From JANQQJ01 sp046290575 (lineage in GTDB: Bacteria > Pseudomonadota > Alphaproteobacteria > SMXS01), in assembly GCA_046290575.1 (NCBI GenBank), contig JBKAGX010000001.1, positions 868,001 to 932,000 on the forward strand: 64,000 nt of DNA. Direction: 5' to 3'. The notes under the pieces were generated by a model. That model saw only the letters and a program-made list of their open reading frames with translations, was not told the DNA's origin and searched no databases. Below, in pieces: positions 25,526-33,606 of the stretch (position 1 is its first letter; every line of letters starts with the position of its first letter). The translations under genes and the position numbers were made by a program.

Positions 25526-27219
25526 TTGGACCGCTCAAGGGTCGAAAGGTCACCTTCGGGCAGCCCTAGCTCACGCGCCTTGAGAAGCCGGCGCATGATC
25601 TTGCCGCTCCGGGTCACCGGCAAATTGTCACGGAAAGCAAGGTCTCTGGGCGCGATGGCGGGGCCCAGTTTCTTTCGGGCATGACCGATAATCTCACGCT
25701 TCAGGCTTTCGCTCGCCTCATAGCCGGCGTTGAGCGTGACATACGCCTTCACCACTTCACCTGCGACGTCGTCCGGCAGGCCGACGACTGCGGCTTCGGC
25801 AACCGCCGGCAGTTCCATCAGCGTGCTTTCGACTTCAAACGGTCCGATCAAATGCCCGGCCGACTTGATGACGTCGTCGGCGCGGCCGACGAACCAGTAG
25901 TAGCCGTCGGCGTCACGCCGCGCGACATCGCCTGTCAGGTACCAACCGTCCTGAAAGCATTTGTCGTAGCGCTCCTGCTGGTTCAGATAGGTGCGGAACA
26001 TGGAGGGCCAGCCCGGCTTCAGGACCAGTTCGCCCTCGCGGTCGGGTTCATTGATCACCTTGAGGGTGCCGCCGTCATGCTCCACGATCGCAGCCTCGAT
26101 ACCGGGAACGGGACGGCCCATCGAGCCCGGCTTGATGGCGCTTGCTGCGTCATTGGCGATCATGATGCCACCCGTCTCGGTCTGCCACCAATTGTCGTGG
26201 ATGATTTTGCCAAGCACACGGTCGCCCCAATGGACCGCTTCCGGGTTCAGTGGCTCGCCAACGCTTGCAACAAAGCGTAGCGTCGACAGGTCGTATTGCT
26301 TTGGCACGTCGTCGCCGGCCTTCATCAGCATGCGGATGGCCGTCGGGGCCGTATACCAAACAGTAACCTTCTGATCCTGCAGGATCTGGTACCAGCGCAG
26401 TGCATCGAAGTCGGCCTGATCGATGACCATTGTGGCGCCAATAACAAGCGGTGCAATAATGCCGTAGGAGGTTCCGGTCACCCAGCCGGGGTCGGCGGTG
26501 CACCAGAAAACGTCCTTCGGTCCTAGGTCAAGCGCGTAGCGGGCCGTCGCATAGTGAACAAGCGCTGCCTCGTGAACGTGAACCGCCCCTTTGGGTGTGC
26601 CGGTCGTGCCGCTGGTGAAATGGAGGATAGCGATATCTTCCGCCCGGGTCGGGACGCCTTGAAAGCTTGTGTCGGCTTGGGCCATAAGCGTGTGCAGGTT
26701 GTCCGTGTCATCACCCTGATCCGGCGCCTCTTCGTCTGGAACCAGCAGCACATGTTTGAGGCTTTCAATCTTATCGTGGATAGGCGCTACCTTGCGGCGG
26801 TAGAGCCTGCCGGTGGTCACCAGCACCTTCGCGTCACCCAGCGTCATCCGTGTTCTAATGGGCTCTGGCCCGAAGGCGGAAAACATCGGGCTGAAAACGC
26901 CTCCGGCCTTGAAAGTGCCGAGCGCCGCCACGTAGAGCTCTGGAATCCTCTCGGTCAATGCAAACACCGCATCGCCCTTTAGAACTCCCAATGACATCAG
27001 CACGTTCGCAAAGCGGTCTGACTGTTCCTTCAGCTCTGCATAGGTGATGTCTTTGGTTTCGCCCGTCCGGCCCAGCCACCGCAGGGCGACTTTGCCGCCG
27101 CGGCCCTGTTCGACATGCCGGTCGACCGCGGCATACGCGATGTTGAACCCGTCGGCGCTGGCGCCACCCAATTCCCCGCGGACTGCCGACCAACTAAAAA
27201 CGGTGCTGTCCTGATCCAT
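25522..27219 (-). CDS. acsA: Acetyl-CoA synthetase (AcsA-type, AMP-forming)
   Basis: The enzyme activates acetate with ATP and CoA. It is 565 residues, like the shorter AcsA group rather than the roughly 650-residue Acs. It has FTSGTTGTPKGAVH (P-loop), DNWWQTETGG, the WYLTGDVARRD hinge Asp and VTRSGKIMRR with the catalytic Lys, which in relatives is switched off by acetylation. It is the first gene of the acsA-E1alpha-E1beta-E2-ACP operon, with overlapping starts throughout. The promoter immediately upstream carries an FNR-type site. Having acetate activation and oxidative decarboxylation on one transcript suggests a module for keeping acetyl-CoA supplied when oxygen falls. Confidence 0.93.
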   Translation of the reverse strand: MDQDSTVFSWSAVRGELGGASADGFNIAYAAVDRHVEQGRGGKVALRWLGRTGETKDITYAELKEQSDRFANVLMSLGVLKGDAVFALTERIPELYVAALGTFKAGGVFSPMFSAFGPEPIRTRMTLGDAKVLVTTGRLYRRKVAPIHDKIESLKHVLLVPDEEAPDQGDDTDNLHTLMAQADTSFQGVPTRAEDIAILHFTSGTTGTPKGAVHVHEAALVHYATARYALDLGPKDVFWCTADPGWVTGTSYGIIAPLVIGATMVIDQADFDALRWYQILQDQKVTVWYTAPTAIRMLMKAGDDVPKQYDLSTLRFVASVGEPLNPEAVHWGDRVLGKIIHDNWWQTETGGIMIANDAASAIKPGSMGRPVPGIEAAIVEHDGGTLKVINEPDREGELVLKPGWPSMFRTYLNQQERYDKCFQDGWYLTGDVARRDADGYYWFVGRADDVIKSAGHLIGPFEVESTLMELPAVAEAAVVGLPDDVAGEVVKAYVTLNAGYEASESLKREIIGHARKKLGPAIAPRDLAFRDNLPVTRSGKIMRRLLKARELGLPEGDLSTLERSK

Positions 27220-27260
27220 GGAATCGCCTTGCCTTCAGCGTCAGTTCTGAAACTCATTTC

Positions 27261-27302
27261 ATAATGATCTGCCTGGAAGGGCCGTAACTTGACCATAGTC
27301 AA
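27261..27302 (-). promoter_or_regulatory. Class II FNR/Anr-type promoter of the acsA operon
   Basis: TTGACCATAGTCAA at 27289-27302 is a perfect dyad matching the FNR consensus TTGAY-N4-RTCAA. On the minus strand a CATTAT -10 hexamer lies at 27266-27261. If transcription starts at about 27254, the dyad centre is at -41.5 and the hexamer at -12 to -7, which is exact class II geometry. The leader to the acsA ATG would be about 35 nt. In the other direction the same spacing gives a poor -10 (AAACAT), so activation of the aminotransferase gene is less certain. Which FNR-family protein binds is not known. Confidence 0.75.
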
Positions 27303-27357
27303 GGAGACGCTCCATCAAGGACGCAAACATCCATGTTCGACAGCCAGGTGAGTTTCC

Positions 27358-28548
27358 ATGCAAGACGGCAATCTCCACATCTCAAGAATCGTCTCTGGCA
27401 TCCAGATGTCGGCGATCAAGAAGATGGCGATGCGAAGCGCCGGAACCGAAGGTGCGGTCTCTTTGGCTTGGGGTGTCCCGTCCTTTGAGACGCCGCTGCA
27501 TATCCGTGCGGCCGTTGAGCGAGAACTCGAAAGCGACCCTGACATCGGCAAATATTCTCTGCCCGACGGCCTTACAGAACTGCGTGAGCTTGCTGCGGCA
27601 AGGCACCGCAGGGCAACCGGGATCGATGCCGATCCCGACGAGAACCTCATGATCACCGCGGGCAATACGCAGGGGATCAATGCTCTGCTTCACGTCCTGA
27701 TCGACCCCGGAGACGAAGTCATCGTGACCGATCCCGGCTTCGCGTCTCACATTCAACAAACGCGGCTGTGCGGCGGAACTCCCGTTTACTGGGCGATGGA
27801 TGAAGCCAGGGGCTGGGCGCTCGACGTCGACGCACTCGGTGAGCTTGTTACGGCACGCACCAAGGCCATCGTTCTGGTGTCGCCGTCCAATCCGACAGGC
27901 AAGATTTTCTCCGAAAACGAATTGCGGCGTATCGGCGATATCGCGCTTGCGCGCAATCTGATCATTCTTGTCGACGACCCGTACTCGCACTTCACCTATG
28001 ACAATCGAGACCGTTTCTTCAATCTGGCCAGCGTCGAGGCGCTGAAAGACAATCTCGTTTACATGTTTACCTTTTCCAAGGCCTTCGCCATGAGTGGTTG
28101 GCGGCTCGCTTACATGGTGGCGCCTGCATGGCTAAAGCAGCAGCTGCTCAAGGTGCATGATTCCACCATTATCTGCGCGCCACGTATCTCCCAGGTTGCC
28201 GGCATCGCTGCGCTCAAAGAAGAGGTGCACCAGCTGCGCGGCTTCGAAGAAGCGCTGGCCGGGCGGCGACGCCTGATCTGTGAGCGGCTCGACGCGGTCT
28301 CTCATGTTTTTCAGTATGTCAGGCCGGAAGGTGCGTATTACGTTTTCCCAAAGATCCTCGCCACCCACAGCACGTCTGTCGACTTCGCCATAAGGCTCCT
28401 GGATGAGGCCGGCGTCGCGGTCACCCCCGGCAGCGCGTTCGGGCCGGCTGGCGAACATCATCTGCGGATGGCCTATTGCGTTGATGAAGACACCATCAAC
28501 CTCGCCTTTGACCGGATCGAGGTATGTTTTGGGCGGACGACTTCTTGA
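27358..28548 (+). CDS. PLP-dependent class I/II aminotransferase
   Basis: A fold-type I aminotransferase of 396 residues. The cofactor Lys is about residue 241 in TFSKAFAMSGWRLAY; other motifs are ITAGNTQGINALL, VSPSNPTGKIFS, LVDDPYSHFTYD and the substrate-carboxylate Arg in HLRMAYCV. It resembles the AspC/alanine aminotransferase-like group. Substrate is not determined; an alanine- or aspartate-type reaction linked to pyruvate would suit the neighbouring 2-oxoacid dehydrogenase, but that is inference. A GGTGAG site precedes the ATG. It shares an upstream region, with its FNR-type site, with the acsA operon. About 110 bp of featureless DNA follow before the insertion sequence. Confidence 0.9.
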   Translation: MQDGNLHISRIVSGIQMSAIKKMAMRSAGTEGAVSLAWGVPSFETPLHIRAAVERELESDPDIGKYSLPDGLTELRELAAARHRRATGIDADPDENLMITAGNTQGINALLHVLIDPGDEVIVTDPGFASHIQQTRLCGGTPVYWAMDEARGWALDVDALGELVTARTKAIVLVSPSNPTGKIFSENELRRIGDIALARNLIILVDDPYSHFTYDNRDRFFNLASVEALKDNLVYMFTFSKAFAMSGWRLAYMVAPAWLKQQLLKVHDSTIICAPRISQVAGIAALKEEVHQLRGFEEALAGRRRLICERLDAVSHVFQYVRPEGAYYVFPKILATHSTSVDFAIRLLDEAGVAVTPGSAFGPAGEHHLRMAYCVDEDTINLAFDRIEVCFGRTTS

Positions 28549-28660
28549 CCGGGCGCGCCAATGTAAGATCGTGGCCCGTGTGCGTCTTCCGGGCGGCAAT
28601 CGCGTCATCAGTTTCTATGCGTCGGTTTCCAGGTCCATCTTCAGGGACAGGAGTCGGAGA

Positions 28661-29468
28661 GGCACTGTCAGAGCAAACTGCTTGAGGTGACGGGGCACGG
28701 TTCGAAGCGTCTGCTGATGCTAAGTCCTTACCGCTATTTCAAGACATTACCTGAAATCATCCGGCTTGCTGTGATGATGTACGTCCGTTTTTCGTTGTCA
28801 CTACGTCAGGTCGAATATCTCCTGCGCGAGCGCGGCATCGATATCAGTTATGAAACGGTGCGGTTCTGGTGGAACCGTTTCGGACCACTATTCGCTGCAG
28901 AAATCAGGAGGAAGCGTATTGCTTCATATCGGTGCTGGCCGCAATGGCGGGGGCATTTGGACGAGGTCTTTGTGTGGATCAATGGGGAAACTCATTATCT
29001 TTGGCGTGCTGTGGACCACGAAGGTGAAGTGCTGGAATCCTATGTCACCAAACATAGGAACCGTCGGGCTGCATTGAAGTTCTTGCGCACAGTGATGAAG
29101 CGGTATGGCCGTCCAAAAGTGATCGTTACCGACCGCTTTCGGTTTTACAGCGCCGCCATGCGTGAGATTGGAAACGCTGAATGCCAGGAGACGGGTCGTT
29201 GGCTCAACAATCGGGCCGAGAATTCACATTTACCATTCCGGCGACGAGAGCGAGCAATGGCCAGATTCCGAAGCGCAAAGTCGCTTCAGAAATTCGTTTC
29301 AATTCACGCCTTAATCCACAACCACTTCAATAAGGACCGTCATCTGGAAGGGCGGGAAGTTTTCAAAGCCCGCAGGGATGAAGCACTCGTTGAGTGGGGT
29401 CAACTGGCGGCTTAGGACGACTTGAATTCAGCCTTCTCTGTGCATGCTGGGTTTCTTCTGACAAAGCC
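28661..29468 (+). mobile_element. IS6-type insertion sequence, copy 1 (808 bp)
   Basis: The element is bounded by imperfect inverted repeats: left GGCACTGTCAGAGCAAAC at 28661 and right end (read inward) GGCTTTGTCAGAAGAAAC ending at 29468. It holds one transposase gene. Its boundaries are confirmed by a second 808-bp copy at 51221-52028 in the same orientation; similarity between the two stops exactly at these ends. The flanking octamers (GTCGGAGA and TTGCAACC) do not match, so no target duplication remains. It forms the left border of the type I secretion island. Confidence 0.93.
28717..29415 (+). CDS. IS6-family transposase (copy 1)
   Basis: A 232-residue DDE transposase with an N-terminal helix-turn-helix region (PEIIRLAVMMYVRFSLSLRQV) and catalytic residues in HLDEVFV (Asp), VTDRF (Asp) and NNRAENSH (Glu). 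The ATG at 28717 was preferred over an upstream GTG at 28687, because the equivalent GTG frame in copy 2 is closed by a stop. Compared with copy 2 and with IS6 relatives, the conserved LRSY after the second Asp is changed to FRFY, and WHLDEV to GHLDEV. The enzyme may therefore be weakened. Its last 66 or so codons are almost identical at DNA level to copy 2, while the first part is only moderately similar. Confidence 0.93.
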   Translation: MLSPYRYFKTLPEIIRLAVMMYVRFSLSLRQVEYLLRERGIDISYETVRFWWNRFGPLFAAEIRRKRIASYRCWPQWRGHLDEVFVWINGETHYLWRAVDHEGEVLESYVTKHRNRRAALKFLRTVMKRYGRPKVIVTDRFRFYSAAMREIGNAECQETGRWLNNRAENSHLPFRRRERAMARFRSAKSLQKFVSIHALIHNHFNKDRHLEGREVFKARRDEALVEWGQLAA

Positions 29469-29744
29469 TTGCAACCAGTTGAAAGCACGCCCCTTTTTTG
29501 ACGAGTTTCCTGCTGGGGAGAACAGGGAGCTAGTTCGACAGAACAGAGAATTCCATCTCGGCATCAAAGAACCACTTTGTATCGCGCCAGCGTCGACCGA
29601 AAAAGACAATGCTTTCCACGGCCCATGTTGATTTGGTTTAGGCCAAATTTTTGACAAATTTGACAGATAGGTCTTTCAACTCGAAGACGAATCGCGTAGC
29701 GATTTCTGCACCTATTTCACTTCCGTTTCATTAGGTCTCTTATT
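29469..29744. other. Non-coding region upstream of the secretion operon
   Basis: No gene is apparent in these 276 bases, which are AT-richer than the chromosome on average. Two consensus -35 hexamers TTGACA occur at 29651 and 29660 within an AAATTT-flanked stretch, but no good -10 follows at 16-18 bases. The promoter of the secretion genes should lie here. Confidence 0.3.
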
Positions 29745-31919
29745 TTGGACAAATTAGCCGAAGAACCGCCTGGGCCTCCGATCGGGCCTGATACGGGTCT
29801 TTCCTGCCTTGTGACGATTCTCAAGTTCCTCAAGAAACCGGCGGACCCGGAACAGATCCGCCATCAGCTGGGCAAGGGTACCGAGCGTTTGACCGCAGAG
29901 GATCTCCTGCTTGCGGCAAAGACAGTTGAGATCAAGGGCCGGATCGTTAGTACCGTTTGGGATAAGGCGGCAAAGCTGCCGCTGCCTGCTATTGCTGAAG
30001 CTAAGGATGGCACTTTTTTCATCCTCGCCCGGATTGCCGACGGCAAGGCGCTGATTCAGTCGCCGCTGGAGCAGGGCCCTCGGACGCTTTCCCAAGATGA
30101 CCTTGAGCCGTTGTGGACAGGCCGCCTTGTCCTGCTGGTGACGCGCGAGCAGATTGCGGGCGATGCGCGCAAGTTCGACGTCACCTGGTTCATTCCTGCC
30201 ATCGTCAAGTATCGCAAGTTGCTGGGCGAGGTGATCCTCGCCTCATTCTTCCTGCAGCTGTTTGCGCTGATGACGCCGCTGTTTTTCCAGGTGGTGATCG
30301 ATAAAGTCCTCGTCCACAAGGGCCTTACCACTCTCGATGTGATGGTCTTTGCGCTGATTGTTGTGACCATCTTCGAAGTCGTGGTCGGCGCGCTTCGCAT
30401 GTATGTGTTTTCACATACGACCAACCGGGTTGATGTCGAGCTGGGCTCTAAGCTTTTCAGTCATATGACAGCACTACCGCTATCCTATTTCGAAAGCCGG
30501 CGGGTGGGTGAGACGGTGGCGCGCGTGCGTGAACTAGAGAACATCAGGGACTTCCTGACCAGTTCGTCGGTCACGCTGCTGATTGACTTGTTCTTTACCG
30601 TAGTCTTCCTGGCGGTGATGTACTTTTACTCACCGACCCTCACCTATATCGTGTTGGCTTCGCTCCCCTTTTACATCGCGATCTCGGTTTTCATCACACC
30701 GCTCTTGCGTGAACGGCTGGAGGAAAAGTTTCAGCGTGGGGCCGTCAATCAAGCGTTCTTGACGGAGTCAGTCACCGGCGTTCAAACGCTGAAGGCCATG
30801 GCGGTGGAGCCGCAGATGCAGCGGCGCTGGGAAGACCAGCTGGCGGGTTATGTCACGTCCAGTTTCCGGGCGAACATGCTGGGTAACATCGGCAGCCACG
30901 GGGTTCAGCTGGTCAACAAGATTACCCTGGCCCTGACGCTGTATTTCGGGGCCAAGCTGGTGATCCAGGGCGATCTTACGGTTGGTATGCTGGTCGCCTT
31001 CAACATGTTGTCGAGCCGGGTCAGCCAGCCTGTGCTACGCCTGGCGCAGCTGTGGCAGGACTTTCAGCAGGTGCGTATCTCGCTGGCGCGGTTGGGAGAC
31101 ATTCTGAACTCGCCGACGGAGAACACCTATAACCCCAACCGGACGACCTTGCCAACCCTGGCCGGGAAGGTCGACTTCGAGGGGGTCACGTTTCGCTACC
31201 GGCCCGACGGGCCAGAGGTGCTCCGGCGGATCGACCTGACCATCCCCGCCGGGCAGATTATCGGCATCGTGGGGCCCAGTGGATCGGGCAAGAGCACGCT
31301 CACCAAACTGGTGCAGCGGCTTTACGTGCCTGAGAGCGGGCGGGTGCTGGTCGACGGGGTCGACCTGGCGCTGGTTGACCCGGCGTGGCTTCGCCGGCAA
31401 GTCGGGGTCGTGCTGCAGGAGAACATCCTTTTCAATCGCACGGTCCGGGAAAACATCGCGCTGTCGGACCCCAGCCTTGATATGGACAATGTGGTGCGCG
31501 TGGCCGAGATGGCCGGGGCGCATGACTTTATCCTGGAGTTGCCGGAGGGCTATGACACGCTGATCGACGAGCGCGGCGCCAATTTATCCGGCGGTCAAAG
31601 ACAGCGTATCGCGATCGCCCGGGCACTGATCACCAATCCGCGCATCCTGATCCTGGATGAGGCAACGAGCGCACTGGATGCGGAATCTGAAGAGATCATC
31701 CAGCGCAATCTGAAGGACATGGCCAAGGGCCGCACGGTGATCATTATTGCCCACCGGCTGTCCGCACTGCGCCAGGCCCAGCGGATCATAACCGTCGAGC
31801 GGGGATTGATCGTTGAAGATGGCACCCATGAACAGCTGCTGGCCGCCAATGGCCGCTATGCCGATCTATACAAGCGCCAGATGCGCGATTATTTCGGTGA
31901 GGAGGTGGAGCGTGTTTGA
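29745..31919 (+). CDS. Type I secretion ABC transporter (HlyB/LapB-like)
   Basis: This inner-membrane ATPase of 724 residues exports RTX proteins. The N-terminal C39-like domain (about 1-130) is non-catalytic: the position of the peptidase Cys reads PDTGLSCL, with Thr instead. Then come six membrane segments from about residue 160, and a nucleotide-binding domain with GPSGSGKSTL, LSGGQRQRIAIARAL and ILILDEATSAL, ending with the AHRLSALRQ switch region. Translation seems to begin at a TTG at 29745 (MDKLAEEPPGPP); no ATG fits better. The adaptor gene overlaps its end by 8 bp. Its cargo is almost certainly the giant RTX protein four genes downstream; no TolC gene is in the window. Confidence 0.95.
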   Translation: MDKLAEEPPGPPIGPDTGLSCLVTILKFLKKPADPEQIRHQLGKGTERLTAEDLLLAAKTVEIKGRIVSTVWDKAAKLPLPAIAEAKDGTFFILARIADGKALIQSPLEQGPRTLSQDDLEPLWTGRLVLLVTREQIAGDARKFDVTWFIPAIVKYRKLLGEVILASFFLQLFALMTPLFFQVVIDKVLVHKGLTTLDVMVFALIVVTIFEVVVGALRMYVFSHTTNRVDVELGSKLFSHMTALPLSYFESRRVGETVARVRELENIRDFLTSSSVTLLIDLFFTVVFLAVMYFYSPTLTYIVLASLPFYIAISVFITPLLRERLEEKFQRGAVNQAFLTESVTGVQTLKAMAVEPQMQRRWEDQLAGYVTSSFRANMLGNIGSHGVQLVNKITLALTLYFGAKLVIQGDLTVGMLVAFNMLSSRVSQPVLRLAQLWQDFQQVRISLARLGDILNSPTENTYNPNRTTLPTLAGKVDFEGVTFRYRPDGPEVLRRIDLTIPAGQIIGIVGPSGSGKSTLTKLVQRLYVPESGRVLVDGVDLALVDPAWLRRQVGVVLQENILFNRTVRENIALSDPSLDMDNVVRVAEMAGAHDFILELPEGYDTLIDERGANLSGGQRQRIAIARALITNPRILILDEATSALDAESEEIIQRNLKDMAKGRTVIIIAHRLSALRQAQRIITVERGLIVEDGTHEQLLAANGRYADLYKRQMRDYFGEEVERV

Positions 31920-33321
31920 GGGGATCAAGCGCCACGTGTCGATCTTTCGCGAATCCTGGAAGCAGGACAAGGAGGCGGCCAAACACCGCAAGCCGGTGAT
32001 AGAACCAGACTTCCTGCCCGCCGCGCTGGAAGTTCTCGAAAAACCGGCATCGCCGCTGGGGCGCACAATTGTTTACACCATCATCGCCTTCTTTTTGATC
32101 GCGATTGTCTGGAGTCTGGTCGGCAAGATCGACGTGGTGGCGTCCGCTCAGGGCAAACTGGTCCCGCAGGGCAACGTCAAAACCATCCAGCCGGCGGAGC
32201 TGGGCGTGGTGCGCGCGATCCACGCCTCCAATGGCGACACAGTGAAGGCCGGTGACGTGCTTGTCGAACTCGACCCCTCCATGACCTCCGCAGATGAAGA
32301 GCGCACCGGGCGTGAGCGGCTGGTGGCCGCCGTCAACGCGGCGCGCGACGAGGCCATTTTGAGGTTCCTGGACGAGGCGGATGCCACTTATTACCCGCCC
32401 GAAGGCGCGACGCCTGCAATGATCCGCATGCAGGAGCGGCTGATCGCGTCGCAGATCTCCGAATATCAGGCGCAGCTGGCGGCGCTGGACAAACAGATGG
32501 ATGAGCGCAGGGTGGACTATGAGCTGGTGGTCAAACAGCTCGTCAAGCTGGAGGAAACCCTGCCATTGCTGGAGCAGCAGGTCGACGCCCGCCGCACGTT
32601 ATTGGAGAAGGGGCTGACCTCGCGTCTGCTCTTCCTGGAGTTGCAGGAGCGATTTGTCGCCCATAAGCAGGATGTGCTGATCGAGCGCGACCGTTTGATG
32701 AAAGCGCGGGCGGCTATCCAGACGGTCGAGCGGCAGATGGAGCAGGTCCGGCAGGAGTTCCGCCGCACCACCCTGACCGAATATGCCGAGTTTACCGAAC
32801 AGGCCGCAGCGCTGGAGCAGGAGCTGATCAAGGCGCGCACAAGGCACGGCCTGCAGAACCTGACCGCGCCGGTCGATGGTGTCGTGCAACAGCGCGCCAT
32901 CCACACCATTGGTGGGGTCGTGCAGCCGGGCGAGCCGGTGATGGTGATCGTCCCCGGCACGGCAGAGGGCGGCGTGGAGCTGCAGGTGGAAGCGCTTGTT
33001 CTCAATAAGGATATTGGCTTTGTGCATGAGGGGCAGCCGGTCGAAGTGAAGCTGGAAGCCTTCCCCTTCACCAAGTATGGGGTCATCCACGGCACCGTCG
33101 AACGCATTGCGACCGACGCGGTGCAGGACGAGCATCTGGGCCTGGTTTATCCGGCCAAGGTTTCCATGGACGCGACCACCATCATGGCCAATGGCCGGGT
33201 GGTTAACCTGGGCCCCGGCATGTCGGTGACCGCCGAGATCAAGACCGGCAAGCGCCGCCTCATCGAGTTCGTTCTCTCGCCGCTCCTCCGGTATCAGGAC
33301 GAGGCGCTCAGAGAGCGGTGA
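31912..33321 (+). CDS. Type I secretion membrane-fusion protein (HlyD family)
   Basis: The adaptor of about 469 residues spans the periplasm between the ABC transporter and TolC. One membrane segment (TIVYTIIAFFLIAIVWSLVG) follows a cytoplasmic N-terminus of about 58 residues; then a lipoyl half (GKLVPQGNVKTIQPAELGVV), a very long coiled coil, the second lipoyl half (NLTAPVDGVVQQRAIHTIGGVV) and the beta-barrel end with the family signature GRVVNLGPGMSVTAEIKTGKR. A GTG at 31912 behind a strong GAGGAGGTGG site is the start; upstream codons in frame are inside the transporter gene. It forms an operon with the ABC gene. Confidence 0.95.
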   Translation: MFEGIKRHVSIFRESWKQDKEAAKHRKPVIEPDFLPAALEVLEKPASPLGRTIVYTIIAFFLIAIVWSLVGKIDVVASAQGKLVPQGNVKTIQPAELGVVRAIHASNGDTVKAGDVLVELDPSMTSADEERTGRERLVAAVNAARDEAILRFLDEADATYYPPEGATPAMIRMQERLIASQISEYQAQLAALDKQMDERRVDYELVVKQLVKLEETLPLLEQQVDARRTLLEKGLTSRLLFLELQERFVAHKQDVLIERDRLMKARAAIQTVERQMEQVRQEFRRTTLTEYAEFTEQAAALEQELIKARTRHGLQNLTAPVDGVVQQRAIHTIGGVVQPGEPVMVIVPGTAEGGVELQVEALVLNKDIGFVHEGQPVEVKLEAFPFTKYGVIHGTVERIATDAVQDEHLGLVYPAKVSMDATTIMANGRVVNLGPGMSVTAEIKTGKRRLIEFVLSPLLRYQDEALRER

Positions 33322-33349
33322 GGCGCCGGACGCCTGCCACACATGTGGC
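33321..33349 (+). repeat. Two adjacent hairpins after the HlyD-type gene
   Basis: AGGCG-CCGGA-CGCCT (33321-33335) and GCCACA-CA-TGTGGC (33336-33349) lie back to back at the stop codon of the adaptor gene. Adenines rather than thymines follow, so a classical plus-strand terminator is not formed; they may stabilise the mRNA end or be a repeat remnant. Confidence 0.4.
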
Positions 33350-33572
33350 GAAAAAAAGGTATTTTCGCAATTTGAGGTAAATCCGGAATTTTTCGCGTGA
33401 CAACATATCCGCGAATCAGACAAGCTCCTTCTCGTCCAGTCGGACATCCAACAGTTGTTTTCACATATGGGCACCCCGGGGGAAGTCTGCTGCATTTAGC
33501 AGGCGCTGGAGCATATTAAGTGACCGATATTGGTGCGGCAAATCCGCGTGGCAATAATCCGCATGCTAGGCT

Positions 33573-33601
33573 TTCTCCTTCACCCCTTACGGGCAGGAGA
33601 A
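33573..33601 (+). promoter_or_regulatory. Hairpin that would sequester the hlyC-type ribosome site
   Basis: TTCTCCT (33573-33579) can pair with AGGAGAA (33595-33601), with an inner CCC/GGG pairing. AGGAG here is the ribosome-binding site for the ATG at 33607. The element resembles the short palindromic repeats seen inside the same gene. Whether it limits translation is inference. Confidence 0.45.
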
Positions 33602-33606
33602 CCGAC

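Noticed and set aside
28687..28716. Upstream GTG start for transposase copy 1
   Set aside because: The same frame in copy 2 contains a stop, and the conserved N-terminus begins at the ATG at 28717.
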